From Paenisporosarcina antarctica (GTDB lineage Bacteria; Bacillota; Bacilli; Bacillales_A; Planococcaceae), in the NCBI RefSeq assembly GCF_004367585.1, contig NZ_CP038015.1, positions 2,424,001 through 2,488,000 on the forward strand: a stretch of DNA of 64,000 nucleotides, given 5' to 3'. The translations under genes were made by a program, and so were the position numbers. Positions within the stretch are counted from its first letter, which is position 1. Every line of letters starts with the position of its first letter. The notes beneath the pieces are model-generated. The model had not been told where the DNA came from. It ran no database searches and saw only the letters and a program-made list of their open reading frames with translations. Below are positions 8,208 to 17,458 of this stretch, piece after piece.

Positions 8208-8237
8208 AAAAACCTTCTGTAAATAACAGAAGGTTTT
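8208..8237 (-). terminator. Intrinsic terminator after the YflT/DUF2382 gene
   Basis: AAAAACCTTCTGT and ACAGAAGGTTTT pair perfectly around a 5-nt loop; the minus-strand reading ends in a T5 run. It lies 29 bp past the stop. Confidence 0.85.
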
Positions 8238-8265
8238 CTCTCACATTTTATTTTAAAACTACATG

Positions 8266-9039
8266 TTACATTCTTCTTTTTCGAACAACTATTTCCCCGG
8301 TGACGACTTTTTCATTAATCACTTTTACTCGCTCCTCAATAATTGGTACACGAATTAACTCTTCATCATCGGACTCAATTGGAGGTGTAGGACTGTCAAA
8401 ATAAATGTGTTCTACATATATTTCATCTTTCGTTACACTTGTACTCTTCCCTTGTTCTTTTTCATTCTCATCATAATAAACTTGCACGTCTTCAGGTTGA
8501 ATATGTTCTAGTGAAGTATATAACTCTTCATTAATTAATTTCTCCGTATGTTCATCTAATGCTTGATCTTGCATCGTCACTTGAGTTGGAACGTATTCAT
8601 TGTTCTCATAATACTGCATGGATTGTTCTTCGTTTGAAAAATCAGCAATATCTGTATCATCGGTATAAGGTTGACGTGGTACATCTGCAGTAGCAAGTAC
8701 CATTAAATCTCCTTGCTCTATCTTCCGTACATAAGTTCCAACTTCATCTTCCTTGATTCCAGCAGACTTTAATACAGCTGCCACTCCTGAATGTTTCGTA
8801 TCAAAATCTAACGCATAGAAAACTCGACCAAATAATCCAGTGCTTTTCGGCTCCAGTTCACCATTCTCAGGAACCTCTTCTAATTGAACGCCAGTATCCC
8901 TTACAATCGCTGAAACACTCGCAGGATCCTTCGCTAATATAAAAATTGTATTCTTATCATGCCCTAATTTTTTTAACTTATCAATCTCTAACATCGCTGC
9001 TTCTTTGCTATTATAAACTCCAACAACTCGTTTACTCAT
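8266..9039 (-). CDS. General stress protein with YflT-like N-terminus and DUF2382 C-terminus
   Basis: 257 residues in two parts. Residues 1-115 (VVGVYNSKEAAMLEIDKLKKLGHD, then a stretch of LAK and GLFGRVFYALD) match the heat-induced stress protein YflT/GsiB-17M type domain. An acidic linker rich in Glu, Asp, Tyr and Gln spans about 120-215. The end, IRVPIIEERVKVINEKVVTGEIVVRKRRM, is one DUF2382 (YsnF-like) motif. Such proteins belong to the SigB general stress regulon in Bacillus; the molecular job is not known. No signal peptide. AAAAGGGGG precedes the ATG. It is monocistronic with its own terminator. Confidence 0.8.
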   Translation of the reverse strand: MSKRVVGVYNSKEAAMLEIDKLKKLGHDKNTIFILAKDPASVSAIVRDTGVQLEEVPENGELEPKSTGLFGRVFYALDFDTKHSGVAAVLKSAGIKEDEVGTYVRKIEQGDLMVLATADVPRQPYTDDTDIADFSNEEQSMQYYENNEYVPTQVTMQDQALDEHTEKLINEELYTSLEHIQPEDVQVYYDENEKEQGKSTSVTKDEIYVEHIYFDSPTPPIESDDEELIRVPIIEERVKVINEKVVTGEIVVRKRRM

Positions 9040-9290
9040 CTTGAATCCCCCTTTTTTCCTTCAATTAATCCTTAATCCATTTATACCCTTCATCAGCCAA
9101 ATACTAAACAACCCCTATGTTAAGAAATTCATCGAAGGTCTGAGATTGATCAGTGCAACGCCTTTTTTGCTAAAAAATAATTAACATTATATTTCTATTA
9201 GTATCTCGTTTGAAGAAGCAATTCAGACGTTTCCATGCACAGCTCTTCAAATTACCCCCTACATAGACAAGATAACCCCTTTACAGTATC

Positions 9291-9320
9291 TTGATAAAAC
9301 CTTAACAAAAATGGTATAAT
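9291..9320 (+). promoter_or_regulatory. Sigma-A promoter of tagA
   Basis: TTGATA (9291-9296) and TATAAT (9315-9320) are separated by 18 bp, 58 bp before the tagA start. Nothing else is recognisable in the 339-bp gap 9040-9378. Confidence 0.65.
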
Positions 9321-9378
9321 CATTTACAAAGTGTTTACATCTATTAATGGAAATCAAAAGAATAAGAGGTGAAATCTT

Positions 9379-10143
9379 ATGATGCATGATAAAGTAACGA
9401 TTGTGGATGTGCCTATTGATAACTTAACCAAAAATAGACTACTAGATGTGGTTTACAATGAGATCGAACAAAAACAAAAAAATATATTCATTGTAACTGC
9501 TAATCCAGAAATCATCATGAGTGCTAAGAAATCGAAATCTTACCGAGATTCCATTCTAAAAGCTGATTTTATAGTACCTGATGGTTCAGGAGTCATGATG
9601 GCCTCTGAAATATTGCAACATCCCTTAAAAGAAAAAATAACAGGTTATGACCTTGTCCATACATTTCTATCTTATGCAAGCGAAAAACGAAAGTCTGTTT
9701 ACTTCTTCGGTTCTCAAGAAGGTGTAGCTGTTGACGCTGCTATCAATGCAATTAAACTTTATCCAAATATTCGAATTGCAGGGACTAAAAACGGCTATTT
9801 AGGTTATGGACAAGAGATTGCGGAAGAAATCGCATCAACAAATCCTGATTTCGTATTTATTGGTCTTGGCGCTCCTTTACAAGAGAATTGGGCTGCAAAG
9901 TATAAGCATTTATTTCCTAATGCTGTTGTAATGGGTGTTGGCGGTAGCTTTGATGTTTTAGCAGGCCATACGAAGAGAGCTCCACAGTTTTGGCTTAATC
10001 ATAATTTAGAATGGATGTACCGCTTAATTACACAGCCTGTTCGTAGTAAGCGAATGATTAAATTACCAATTTTTGTAGCTGAAGTTTACAAACAAAAATG
10101 GGCGAGTCGTAAAGTTTATGTGAAACGTGAAAGACATATATAA
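9379..10143 (+). CDS. tagA: TagA: UDP-ManNAc transferase of wall teichoic acid linkage unit
   Basis: WecG/TagA/CpsF-family glycosyltransferase that adds ManNAc to undecaprenyl-PP-GlcNAc, the second step of teichoic acid linkage-unit synthesis at the inner membrane face. 254 residues. Seen: TANPEIIMSAKKS near residue 40, PDGSGVMMAS (catalytic-Asp region), the FFGSQEGVA and PDFVFIGLGAPLQENWA blocks, MGVGGSFDVLAGHTKRAPQFW and the C-terminal LEWMYRLITQPVRSKRM, all family hallmarks. AAGAGGTG precedes the ATG. It faces tagHGF and shares their terminator region; together with tagD and tagB it gives an almost complete poly(glycerol phosphate) set. TagO and MnaA must lie elsewhere. Confidence 0.95.
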   Translation: MMHDKVTIVDVPIDNLTKNRLLDVVYNEIEQKQKNIFIVTANPEIIMSAKKSKSYRDSILKADFIVPDGSGVMMASEILQHPLKEKITGYDLVHTFLSYASEKRKSVYFFGSQEGVAVDAAINAIKLYPNIRIAGTKNGYLGYGQEIAEEIASTNPDFVFIGLGAPLQENWAAKYKHLFPNAVVMGVGGSFDVLAGHTKRAPQFWLNHNLEWMYRLITQPVRSKRMIKLPIFVAEVYKQKWASRKVYVKRERHI

Positions 10144-10144
10144 A

Positions 10145-10183
10145 AAAATCCTGTAAACATCTTTTGATGTTTACAGGATTTTT
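10145..10183. terminator. Bidirectional terminator shared by tagA and tagH, overlapping the tagH end
   Basis: AAAATCCTGTAAACATC and GATGTTTACAGGATTTTT form a 17-bp stem with a TTTT loop. It ends tagA two bases after its stop, and its right arm includes the tagH stop (10171-10173) and last codons. On the minus strand the stem begins inside the tagH reading frame. Confidence 0.85.
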
Positions 10184-10980
10184 TCTTTTTTCAAAGATTG
10201 CCTATTAAGGGCATCTGTTCGGTATTTCTTCTTCTCTGTTTTAGTTAATGCTTGATATTCGGCCAAAAACGATTCGTAGTGTTTTAAAACTTCACTAGCC
10301 TTACCATATTCTTTCACGGTCCCAAATTCTAACCAAATTATTTGTTCACAAAACTTTTTCATTTGGGATATTGAATGACTGACAAAAAACATCGTTTTAC
10401 CTCTCGCCTTAAATTCCATCATTTTTTCAAGACTTTTCTCTGCAAATGCTTTATCTCCAACAGACAAGGCCTCATCAATAATTAAAATGTCGGGATCTAC
10501 TCTTACAGATATGGAAAAACCTAATCGAGATTTCATACCACTTGAATAAGTTTTAACAGGTTGATCAATAAACTTCTCTAACTCTGCAAACTCAATGATT
10601 TCTTCTTCCATATTTATGATTTCTTTTTTGGAAAAACCAAGCATTAGAAGTTTAAGTTCAATGTTTTCTCTTCCAGTTAACCCTGCATCTAACCCCGCGT
10701 TAACGGCAATCAAAGCCACATTACCTTGAATTTTAATTTCACCTGTTGTCGTCGGAATTACACCTGCGATGATATTCGCAAGTGTGGACTTTCCAGAGCC
10801 ATTAATACCAACAAGACCAATGATTGACCCTTTCTCCACATCAAAAGAGACGTTTTGTAGAGCAAAAAAATCCTCGCCATATTCTTTGTGAGGCATTATT
10901 AAATCAAGAATACGCTCCGATTTTTTCTTATAGAGTTTATATCTCTTATATACATTTTTAACTTCGACTGTTTTTAACAT
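10171..10980 (-). CDS. tagH: TagH: teichoic acid export ABC ATPase
   Basis: ATPase of the TagGH transporter that flips lipid-linked wall teichoic acid to the outside. Seen: Walker A GINGSGKST, the family's altered signature YSSGMKSRLGFSISV, Walker B ILIIDEALSVGD and switch VSHSISQMKKFC. At 269 residues it lacks the long C-terminal extracytoplasmic SH3-like extension of Bacillus subtilis TagH and is the short form. The ATG at 10980 is preferred: GGAAGTG lies six bases before it. TagG stops 18 bp upstream, so they are co-transcribed. The stop codon lies within the terminator shared with tagA. Confidence 0.94.
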   Translation of the reverse strand: MLKTVEVKNVYKRYKLYKKKSERILDLIMPHKEYGEDFFALQNVSFDVEKGSIIGLVGINGSGKSTLANIIAGVIPTTTGEIKIQGNVALIAVNAGLDAGLTGRENIELKLLMLGFSKKEIINMEEEIIEFAELEKFIDQPVKTYSSGMKSRLGFSISVRVDPDILIIDEALSVGDKAFAEKSLEKMMEFKARGKTMFFVSHSISQMKKFCEQIIWLEFGTVKEYGKASEVLKHYESFLAEYQALTKTEKKKYRTDALNRQSLKKEKIL

Positions 10981-10998
10981 GCATGTCACTTCCAATTT

Positions 10999-11805
10999 TT
11001 ATAGGAAATCAATAAATTGACTTCTGAATTTCACGTGCAAATATGAACCAATTAACAAAGTTAAACCCATTACTGCAATAAAATATAAGGTGTATAGAGG
11101 GTTTTCAATAAAATACCATCCTTGACCAAGCAAAGAATAACGATACCCCTCTATTATATAATAGAAGGGGTTTAACTTAACCCAAATCTGCCATGATTCT
11201 GGTAACAACGTCGGCGGCCATAAAATTGGTGACAAATATAAGAGCATACGCATGACCGACTGTAATAACATCTGAACATCACGTGCAATAGTTGTCAATG
11301 TAGAAGTAATAAGCGATAGACTAAATATGAAGACTAATACAGCTGCTATATATAATGGCAGTTGAAGATAGTATATGGAAATTGGAAAACCCATAAACTG
11401 TAACAAGATCATTCCTAGTGCTAAAAGCAATAGATGAGGATAAAATTGAGAAAAAATAACATAATTCGGAATTACACTCATTGGAAAGCTCATTTTAGAC
11501 AACATCCGAATCTTGCTATAAATCGATTTGGATGCTTTCATGACACTTTGATTAATAAAGAACCACACCAGAATGCCTGCAAACATCCATTGGAAATACG
11601 GAATACCATCGATTGCTTCTCGCTGACGAATTCCAAAACCAAATACGAACCAATAAATTAAAATTTGAATCGTCGGATTGATAATTTCCCAAGCAGCCCC
11701 TAAGTAATTGCCGCTCGTTAAACTCCGTAATTCATATATAGATAATCTTCTAACCAAATAGAAAAATTGAAATTGTTCTTTTAGAATCTTTATTACTGAT
11801 TTCAT
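10999..11805 (-). CDS. tagG: TagG: teichoic acid export ABC permease
   Basis: Membrane subunit of the wall teichoic acid exporter. 268 residues, six hydrophobic segments, ABC-2 type. Seen: N-terminal amphipathic RRLSIYELRSLTSGNYLGAAWEIINPTIQI (a block typical of O-antigen/teichoic acid permeases), PMSVIPNYV, and the C-terminal LNPFYYIIEGYRYSLLG. Upstream tagF ends 34 bp before its start, and tagH follows directly, so tagF-tagG-tagH form one minus-strand operon. Confidence 0.94.
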   Translation of the reverse strand: MKSVIKILKEQFQFFYLVRRLSIYELRSLTSGNYLGAAWEIINPTIQILIYWFVFGFGIRQREAIDGIPYFQWMFAGILVWFFINQSVMKASKSIYSKIRMLSKMSFPMSVIPNYVIFSQFYPHLLLLALGMILLQFMGFPISIYYLQLPLYIAAVLVFIFSLSLITSTLTTIARDVQMLLQSVMRMLLYLSPILWPPTLLPESWQIWVKLNPFYYIIEGYRYSLLGQGWYFIENPLYTLYFIAVMGLTLLIGSYLHVKFRSQFIDFL

Positions 11806-11839
11806 TAGAATTCATCACCTACTCACTTTTTATCACACA

Positions 11840-14260
11840 CTATTTCAAGAAAGCTTGTACCACACGTTTAGTAGCATGACCATCCTCTAAAGAAGAAAAC
11901 TTGGTTTTAAAGGATTTGAACGTTGGATTAGATTGAACATTAGATTGCTCAAGTTCATTTATCGCTTGGAACAGCTCTTCCTCTGTTTGAACGATTGGTC
12001 CTGGAGCATCTTCTTGAATATTCATATAGAAACCTCTAAGTTCATCCCTGTACGTCTCTAAATCATACATAAAGAACACAATCGGTCTATTCAATATGGC
12101 GAAATCAAAGAATACAGATGAATAATCTGTGATTAAAAGATCTGCACTTAGATAAAGCTCGCGAATATCTGGATAAGAAGACACGTCGTAAACAGTTCCT
12201 TCATGTGCAGAGAAATCAAAGTTTTCGGCTATCAAGTAATGCATTCTTGACAATAACACCCACTCGGAACCAAATTCTCTTTTCCAGTTTTCTAAATCAA
12301 ATTTGAAGTTAAATTTATATTTCCCTTTTTTATGAAATTCATTATCGCGCCATGTTGGAGCATAAAGCATAATTTTCTTCTCTTCAGGAATTCCTAATTT
12401 TTGCTTCAAACTTTTTACCACGTCTTCTGAAGGAATAGACAAGACATCATTTCGTGGATATCCTGATTCAATGACTTGTCCATCATAGTGAAATGCTCTT
12501 TTGAAAATTTCTGTTGAATACGCATTTGGAGAAACCAGGTAATCCCAGTTTCGAGATTCGTTAATAAAGTTCCTTTTATACGTATCTGTTTTAGTTCCAG
12601 GCATGTGAATTTGTTCTATATCTAGTCCAAGTTTCTTTAATGGTGTCCCGTGCCAAGTTTGAACGTATACTGTTCCTTCAGGTTTAGGCATCCATCCTGG
12701 TAAACGTACATTATTAACCCAATACTTTGCGCGAGGGAATGTTAGAAACCACTGTAATGAAAATCGAGTAACATATGGAACCTGAAAATCATCGAATAAT
12801 TTAATGGATTGTTTGTCAATACTCCATAGTAACTGGTAATCCTTATGCTGCTCTTTCATGTACTCATAAATGGCACGCGGATTGTCACTATACTGTTTCG
12901 CATGGAAACTTTCGAACATAACCAATTTCTTCTTTTTAGGCATCCATCCCATGACAACAAAGATGGAACGAAATACTTTTAACAAGAACTTGCTATTTTT
13001 AAGATTTTTTAACATAATAAAATTCCTTTTCAACATAGTGTACTCTTTAGATTTAGGAACAATAGATGAAGTCATATGTCCTCGGGAGTTAGTTCCAATA
13101 ATATTAACTTGATCATTATTTATCGTATAATCCAATATTTTTGATTTTCCAGGACGTAACTTTAACTTTAAATTATGCAAAATTGTTTTTTCATTTCCTA
13201 AATAGACCTTATTCTCAACTACATTATTTACATTTAAAGAATCTATTGGTACTTTATAAAAACCATATCGTCTAAGAAACCGGATATTAAAAGGTCGAAC
13301 AAACTTCGTAATCGATTTTTCATTATCTCCGATATAAAGATAATCGTACCTTCCACTCGCTTTGTATGCATAATGTGTATTTCGCCCAAAGATATAAAGG
13401 TTTTTCCCAACAAATCGTGATTTCATATTCGGATAAAAGCCAGAAATTTTCATTGGGTTTGTACGAGTCAAAAAGACACCCGCCAATTTATTATGAAGAT
13501 AGTATTTTGAACCATTGATAGTTAAAATCCCTAATATATGCCTACCACGAAGTTTTTCTGATTGATAAATATCAAATACTCTCGTGCCTTTTGCAGATAT
13601 TTTTTTAAAGTCAATACTTGCACAATCAGTTTCAAAAGATATCTCAATTGAATTTGGACTGATAAGTTTAATACCTAACCCAAACTCACTATCAAAAGAA
13701 TCCACAGAGAAAATAACTTTTTTCGTGATTAATTCTTTTCTAAATAAATCATAAATAATAAATTGATAATAGGATGCGTATTTTATTTTTGCTATAGTTA
13801 AATAACGAAATTCAATTGTAGTAAGTTCAAGTTCAACAGGGTAAACATAAATAGAGGGATCCTGTGTTACAATATCGTGGATACTAAATAAAAAGTGACC
13901 CTTATTATTAAATATGGATAACGAAGTTTCCCCAGTTTGTTTCAATAACAATAAATCAGAAAAAGCTTCTGTAATCATTTCATGCGAATTTTCTGTAATT
14001 TGAAATTGTTCATTTGGGACATGGCTAACAGTAGTTACCATAATATTTTCAGATTTAATATAAATGATAATGTCCTGATCAGTTAACGTTTTCTTTAATA
14101 ATACTTGGTCTTCTAATGGATACTCTCCAAGAATGAGAGGTTTTACATCATTTACATGATCTAAATACAAATGAAATATAGTTCCATTTTCTGATAAGGT
14201 AAATTCGATTTTATGAATTGAATCTTCTAATAGTAGAATATTGTTACTATATACTTTCAT
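11840..14260 (-). CDS. tagF: TagF: CDP-glycerol poly(glycerophosphate) glycerophosphotransferase
   Basis: Polymerises the glycerol-phosphate chain of wall teichoic acid from CDP-glycerol at the membrane. 806 residues from the chosen start: an N-terminal half (to about 410) rich in beta structure with no recognised catalytic motif, then the glycerophosphotransferase domain. In the latter: KKLVMFESFHAKQYSDNPRAIYEYM, QTWHGTPLKKLG (catalytic His), ESGYPRNDVL, LYAPTWRDNE and the active-site ITDYSSVFFDFAILNRPIVF. The ATG at 14260 has AAGGA eight bases upstream; an upstream in-frame start lacks one. Divergent from tagD, as in the Bacillus tagDA/tagGH arrangement. AT content is high throughout, as in most tag genes. 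Confidence 0.95.
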   Translation of the reverse strand: MKVYSNNILLLEDSIHKIEFTLSENGTIFHLYLDHVNDVKPLILGEYPLEDQVLLKKTLTDQDIIIYIKSENIMVTTVSHVPNEQFQITENSHEMITEAFSDLLLLKQTGETSLSIFNNKGHFLFSIHDIVTQDPSIYVYPVELELTTIEFRYLTIAKIKYASYYQFIIYDLFRKELITKKVIFSVDSFDSEFGLGIKLISPNSIEISFETDCASIDFKKISAKGTRVFDIYQSEKLRGRHILGILTINGSKYYLHNKLAGVFLTRTNPMKISGFYPNMKSRFVGKNLYIFGRNTHYAYKASGRYDYLYIGDNEKSITKFVRPFNIRFLRRYGFYKVPIDSLNVNNVVENKVYLGNEKTILHNLKLKLRPGKSKILDYTINNDQVNIIGTNSRGHMTSSIVPKSKEYTMLKRNFIMLKNLKNSKFLLKVFRSIFVVMGWMPKKKKLVMFESFHAKQYSDNPRAIYEYMKEQHKDYQLLWSIDKQSIKLFDDFQVPYVTRFSLQWFLTFPRAKYWVNNVRLPGWMPKPEGTVYVQTWHGTPLKKLGLDIEQIHMPGTKTDTYKRNFINESRNWDYLVSPNAYSTEIFKRAFHYDGQVIESGYPRNDVLSIPSEDVVKSLKQKLGIPEEKKIMLYAPTWRDNEFHKKGKYKFNFKFDLENWKREFGSEWVLLSRMHYLIAENFDFSAHEGTVYDVSSYPDIRELYLSADLLITDYSSVFFDFAILNRPIVFFMYDLETYRDELRGFYMNIQEDAPGPIVQTEEELFQAINELEQSNVQSNPTFKSFKTKFSSLEDGHATKRVVQAFLK

Positions 14261-14379
14261 TATATCGGTCCTTCTTTGCTTTATATTTTCAATAGCTATA
14301 AAAAATGATAACATACAATATGTAATCATAACATTTTAATAAGATTAAGAAAATAGCCTTATATAGGAGTGAATCTAAA

Positions 14380-14775
14380 ATGAAAAAAGTAATTACATAT
14401 GGAACTTTTGATTTAATTCATCACGGTCATATCAATATTTTGAGAAGAGCGAAGGAATACGGTGATTATTTGATCGTTGGATTGTCTTCGGATGAGTTCA
14501 ATTCACTTAAAGGAAAAGCAGCTTATTATTCCTTTGAAGAACGAAAAATGATTTTGGAAGCAATTAAATATGTTGATGAAGTAATTCCTGAACATAACTG
14601 GGGTCAGAAAGCAGACGATGTACAAACAAATGACATTGATCTATTTGTTATGGGTTCTGATTGGGAAGGTAAATTCGACGAACTAAATGAACATTGTGAA
14701 GTTGTTTACTTACCAAGAACTGAAGGAATTTCAAGTTCTAAGATAAAAACGGATTTATTTAACAATAAATGCTAA
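14380..14775 (+). CDS. tagD: TagD: glycerol-3-phosphate cytidylyltransferase
   Basis: Makes CDP-glycerol from CTP and glycerol-3-phosphate, supplying TagB and TagF. 131 residues, the normal length. Seen: nucleotide-binding TYGTFDLIHHGHINILRRAKEYGD with the HxGH motif, GLSSDEFN, the GSDWEGKFD block and the C-terminal EGISSSKIKTDLF (variant of the usual ISTTKIK). ATAGGAGTG lies eight bases before the ATG. Its end overlaps the tagB start by seven bases, so the two are translationally coupled. Confidence 0.97.
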   Translation: MKKVITYGTFDLIHHGHINILRRAKEYGDYLIVGLSSDEFNSLKGKAAYYSFEERKMILEAIKYVDEVIPEHNWGQKADDVQTNDIDLFVMGSDWEGKFDELNEHCEVVYLPRTEGISSSKIKTDLFNNKC

Positions 14776-15938
14776 AGGAAGTTATCATTTCTTTATATTT
14801 ATTCCTTTTTAAAGTAATTTTTTCTGTATATAAATTTCTTCCATTGCAAAATAAAACTGTTTTCCTTTCATCATTTGGGGATAATGCCTTTTTCGTTGCA
14901 AAAGAATTAGCTCATTCAAAAAATCATTCACTTATCTTTTTGAATCAATCTCGCTGTAAAATTGATTTTTCTACAATTCCTACTGACAAAAAGAAGATAT
15001 ACGCGTTTGAAACATCAAACTTGCTACATACATGTCTATCAATTTACCATTTGGCCACTTCTAAATATGTATTCGTCGATAACTATGTAGGTGTATTGTC
15101 TACAATAAGATTTCGAAAAGAAGTCAAGTGTGTGCAATTATGGCATGCAACTGGAGCCATTAAACGATTTGGATGGAGCGACCCCACTACGAATGAAAGA
15201 AGCGAACTAGCGAAAGAAAGATTTCAAAAAGTATATAATCAATTTCAATATATCCCAGTCGGTTCAGAACAAATGGCTCAAATATTTGCTGAATCTTTTC
15301 AGGTGAATCAAAATCGTTTTTTATTTACAGGTGTTCCGCTAACTGATTTTTATTATGATGAAATCGCCAAGAAAAAAAGTTTGGACCGCGTTATAGAAAC
15401 TTATCCGATAATCCTAGGGAAAAAAGTAGTTTTATATGCTCCAACTTTTAGGAAAGACTCACTGGAAAAAATGGACTTGCAACTTGAAATAAATGAATTT
15501 CTCGAAAGACTAGATGATAATTATATACTTCTCATCAGATTGCATCCTTCTGTTAAAGCGTTGACGCCTATACCTACCCATCCTAGAGTCCTCGTTGTAA
15601 GTGCTTATCCTTATCTCAATGAACTATTGGTAGTAAGTGATATCTTAATTTCGGATTATTCCTCGGTTCCTTTCGAGTTTTCACTATTGCGTAAAAAAAT
15701 GATTTTTTACACATACGATTTGGATTCATATGATAAAGAACAAGGATTATGGGCAGAAAATAGTCTATATTTTCCTGGTCCGATTGTAAAATCGACAACG
15801 GAAGTTATCAATCATATTTTAGATCCTGAAATTGATTTTGAAAAAATCGATCGTTTTAAGAACCATTGGAACACCTTTTCTTCTGGCCAAGCATCCAAAT
15901 CTTTAATCTCAGTGGTTTATAAAGAAAAGGCTCTATAA
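14769..15938 (+). CDS. tagB: TagB: teichoic acid glycerophosphate primase
   Basis: Adds the first glycerol-phosphate from CDP-glycerol to the ManNAc-GlcNAc-PP-undecaprenol linkage unit. 389 residues, with an N-terminal hydrophobic segment (about 7-25) that would hold it at the membrane. Shared family motifs: VQLWHATGAIKRFG (catalytic His), GVPLTDFYY, LYAPTFRKDS, IRLHPSV, and ILISDYSSVPFEFSLLRKKMIFYTYD. Shorter than TagF and lacks its N-terminal half, which fits the primase. Start overlaps tagD; no separate promoter seen. Confidence 0.92.
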   Translation: MLKEVIISLYLFLFKVIFSVYKFLPLQNKTVFLSSFGDNAFFVAKELAHSKNHSLIFLNQSRCKIDFSTIPTDKKKIYAFETSNLLHTCLSIYHLATSKYVFVDNYVGVLSTIRFRKEVKCVQLWHATGAIKRFGWSDPTTNERSELAKERFQKVYNQFQYIPVGSEQMAQIFAESFQVNQNRFLFTGVPLTDFYYDEIAKKKSLDRVIETYPIILGKKVVLYAPTFRKDSLEKMDLQLEINEFLERLDDNYILLIRLHPSVKALTPIPTHPRVLVVSAYPYLNELLVVSDILISDYSSVPFEFSLLRKKMIFYTYDLDSYDKEQGLWAENSLYFPGPIVKSTTEVINHILDPEIDFEKIDRFKNHWNTFSSGQASKSLISVVYKEKAL

Positions 15939-15952
15939 TACCTTTTCAATAA

Positions 15953-15989
15953 AAAAAAGACAATCCTGTCCATGCGGATTGTCTTTTTT
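15953..15989. terminator. Bidirectional terminator between tagB and the convergent membrane-protein gene
   Basis: AAAAAAGACAATCC and GGATTGTCTTTTTT pair perfectly around a 9-nt loop, with A-runs and T-runs on both sides. Confidence 0.9.
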
Positions 15990-16013
15990 AATTTTACTTA
16001 ATGACCAATTTAA

Positions 16014-16664
16014 TTACGTATTTTTCGTTCTAAACTGCAAATAACGTAATCTACTTAAAGGGTTTTGACGTTGGCCTTTGCATATTAAATAAAACCATGT
16101 AGTAAGCATAATACCCCCAATAATATAACTAACAAACACGAGCGTTGCTTTTAATGTAAGCAAATAACCATTTTTATAAGTAACTTCAATTAATTTACTC
16201 CCTGTATACGCCTCAATAATAAGTGGAGCGAATGTAACAATGAACAAAAATGAACCTAAGAAGGCTAAAATTAAGCTCCAAATTTTATATGGTTTATACC
16301 AACTTACCAAAAGCATAATTCCCGCTAATCCTAATGTCAGCCATCCAAACTCTCGAAAATAGGTAAGCAGTTCACTCATTACGAAAGACAGAATTAATAC
16401 ACTTAAGATTGAAAGAACTGTAATGGACATTAACGCAGTTAAACCAAAAATTTCTCCAATTGTTTTAATGATGCTATTTCTTTGCTCTGGTTGATTTCCC
16501 TGTTCCCATTTTACAAAGCCATATTGCCCACTTTCCAATCGTTCCTTTTTCTTTTCTCCAAAGTATTTTATTGTTTTTTTATATACTTCAGTAAATTTGT
16601 GTTTTTGCTCAGTACCTTTTAATTTCTTTTTCCATAATAGTACTCGGTAATTTTCATACTTCAT
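16014..16664 (-). CDS. Hypothetical membrane protein, four to five TM segments
   Basis: 216 residues; I do not recognise the family. The first 70 residues are highly charged (KKKLKGTEQKHKF, GEKKKERLESG) and likely cytoplasmic. Hydrophobic segments follow at about 75-96, 103-122, 125-150 and 168-190, and a short basic tail ends the protein. No catalytic or binding motif stands out. A weak GGAGGG lies 6-11 bases before the ATG. It shares a terminator with convergent tagB and is not obviously linked to it by function. Confidence 0.7.
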   Translation of the reverse strand: MKYENYRVLLWKKKLKGTEQKHKFTEVYKKTIKYFGEKKKERLESGQYGFVKWEQGNQPEQRNSIIKTIGEIFGLTALMSITVLSILSVLILSFVMSELLTYFREFGWLTLGLAGIMLLVSWYKPYKIWSLILAFLGSFLFIVTFAPLIIEAYTGSKLIEVTYKNGYLLTLKATLVFVSYIIGGIMLTTWFYLICKGQRQNPLSRLRYLQFRTKNT

Positions 16665-16785
16665 TAGTTTCCCTCCAAAACCTTTTGTGAATCCATTTCA
16701 CATTTTTAGACATCTGATTTATACATTCTATTCAGTAGCAATTGCAATAAGAATAAGGGAGGGATTGTAGTATGAGTGTAAAAAA

Positions 16786-16813
16786 ATTCAGCACTCAGTG
16801 TCAGTGCTGAAAT
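16786..16813 (-). terminator. Intrinsic terminator after the first zinc-ribbon gene
   Basis: CAGCACT and AGTGCTG pair around a 7-nt loop, extended by ATT/AAT pairs. The minus-strand reading is followed by a run of seven T. Confidence 0.8.
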
Positions 16814-16847
16814 CATATTTGTATTTATTATAATTAAAATTACGGTG

Positions 16848-17033
16848 TCACATCAGTTTTTTAATAATTTTCGACTGAGGATAATACTTTACTATCTTAA
16901 ATGACCTTTTTTCCGCATACTTTTTGCATGAGTAGCAAAAAATCATGCGAATTCCACTACTATTTTCGTATTTAATCAAGGAACTCTCTTGATCTTTACA
17001 AATCGCACATGATTTTTTCCATAATTTGATCAT
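16848..17033 (-). CDS. Small zinc-ribbon-like protein, copy 1
   Basis: 61 residues from the chosen start MIKLWKK. Two CxxC pairs (CAIC near residue 9 and CYSC near 34) and basic surroundings suggest a small zinc-binding protein. Function unknown. It is clearly homologous to the 48-residue product of 17459-17605: both share the order KKSC-IC, an aromatic-N/S-G region, C--C, then K/R-YA-KRS/DRRA. That alignment and GGGA before the ATG favour 17033 over an in-frame start at 17048. The tail, KYYPQSKIIKKLM, is longer than in the paralogue. Confidence 0.6.
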   Translation of the reverse strand: MIKLWKKSCAICKDQESSLIKYENSSGIRMIFCYSCKKYAEKRSFKIVKYYPQSKIIKKLM

Positions 17034-17458
17034 GAAATTCAGTCCCATTCTTCTATATTTTTTAATAAGGCTCTTCTAAATACGAATCCAAGTCTTAAAC
17101 CAATTTAAATAACTATTACTAGGTATTTAGACAGTTATAAAAAGTGATGTATATTTTAAAAAAATATTAATTTCAAGACTATTTATCTATCACTAAGTAC
17201 TTTTTATCTATAACTAATTATATATGAATCACTTCCATTTTTAAACAGGAATTTTTGTCATTAATTGTCGAATAACGTTTAAAAGAATCTGACAAGTTAC
17301 TTTTACATCCATATAGTTGCATACACTAATTTGTTTAAGTAGTTACAGGACTTTTCACATATACTTGTTTAAACAAAAAAACAACAACTATAACGCAGCT
17401 GGATTCATATTTTTGTCGTTCATAGTGAGCCATTTCTTTTACAAATTGAACTCAAATA
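17034..17458. other. AT-rich gap between zinc-ribbon paralogues
   Basis: 425 bp, very AT rich, with repeated short CACTAAGTACTTTT and ATAACTA-type words but no gene, hairpin with T-run or promoter that I can defend. Confidence 0.4.
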
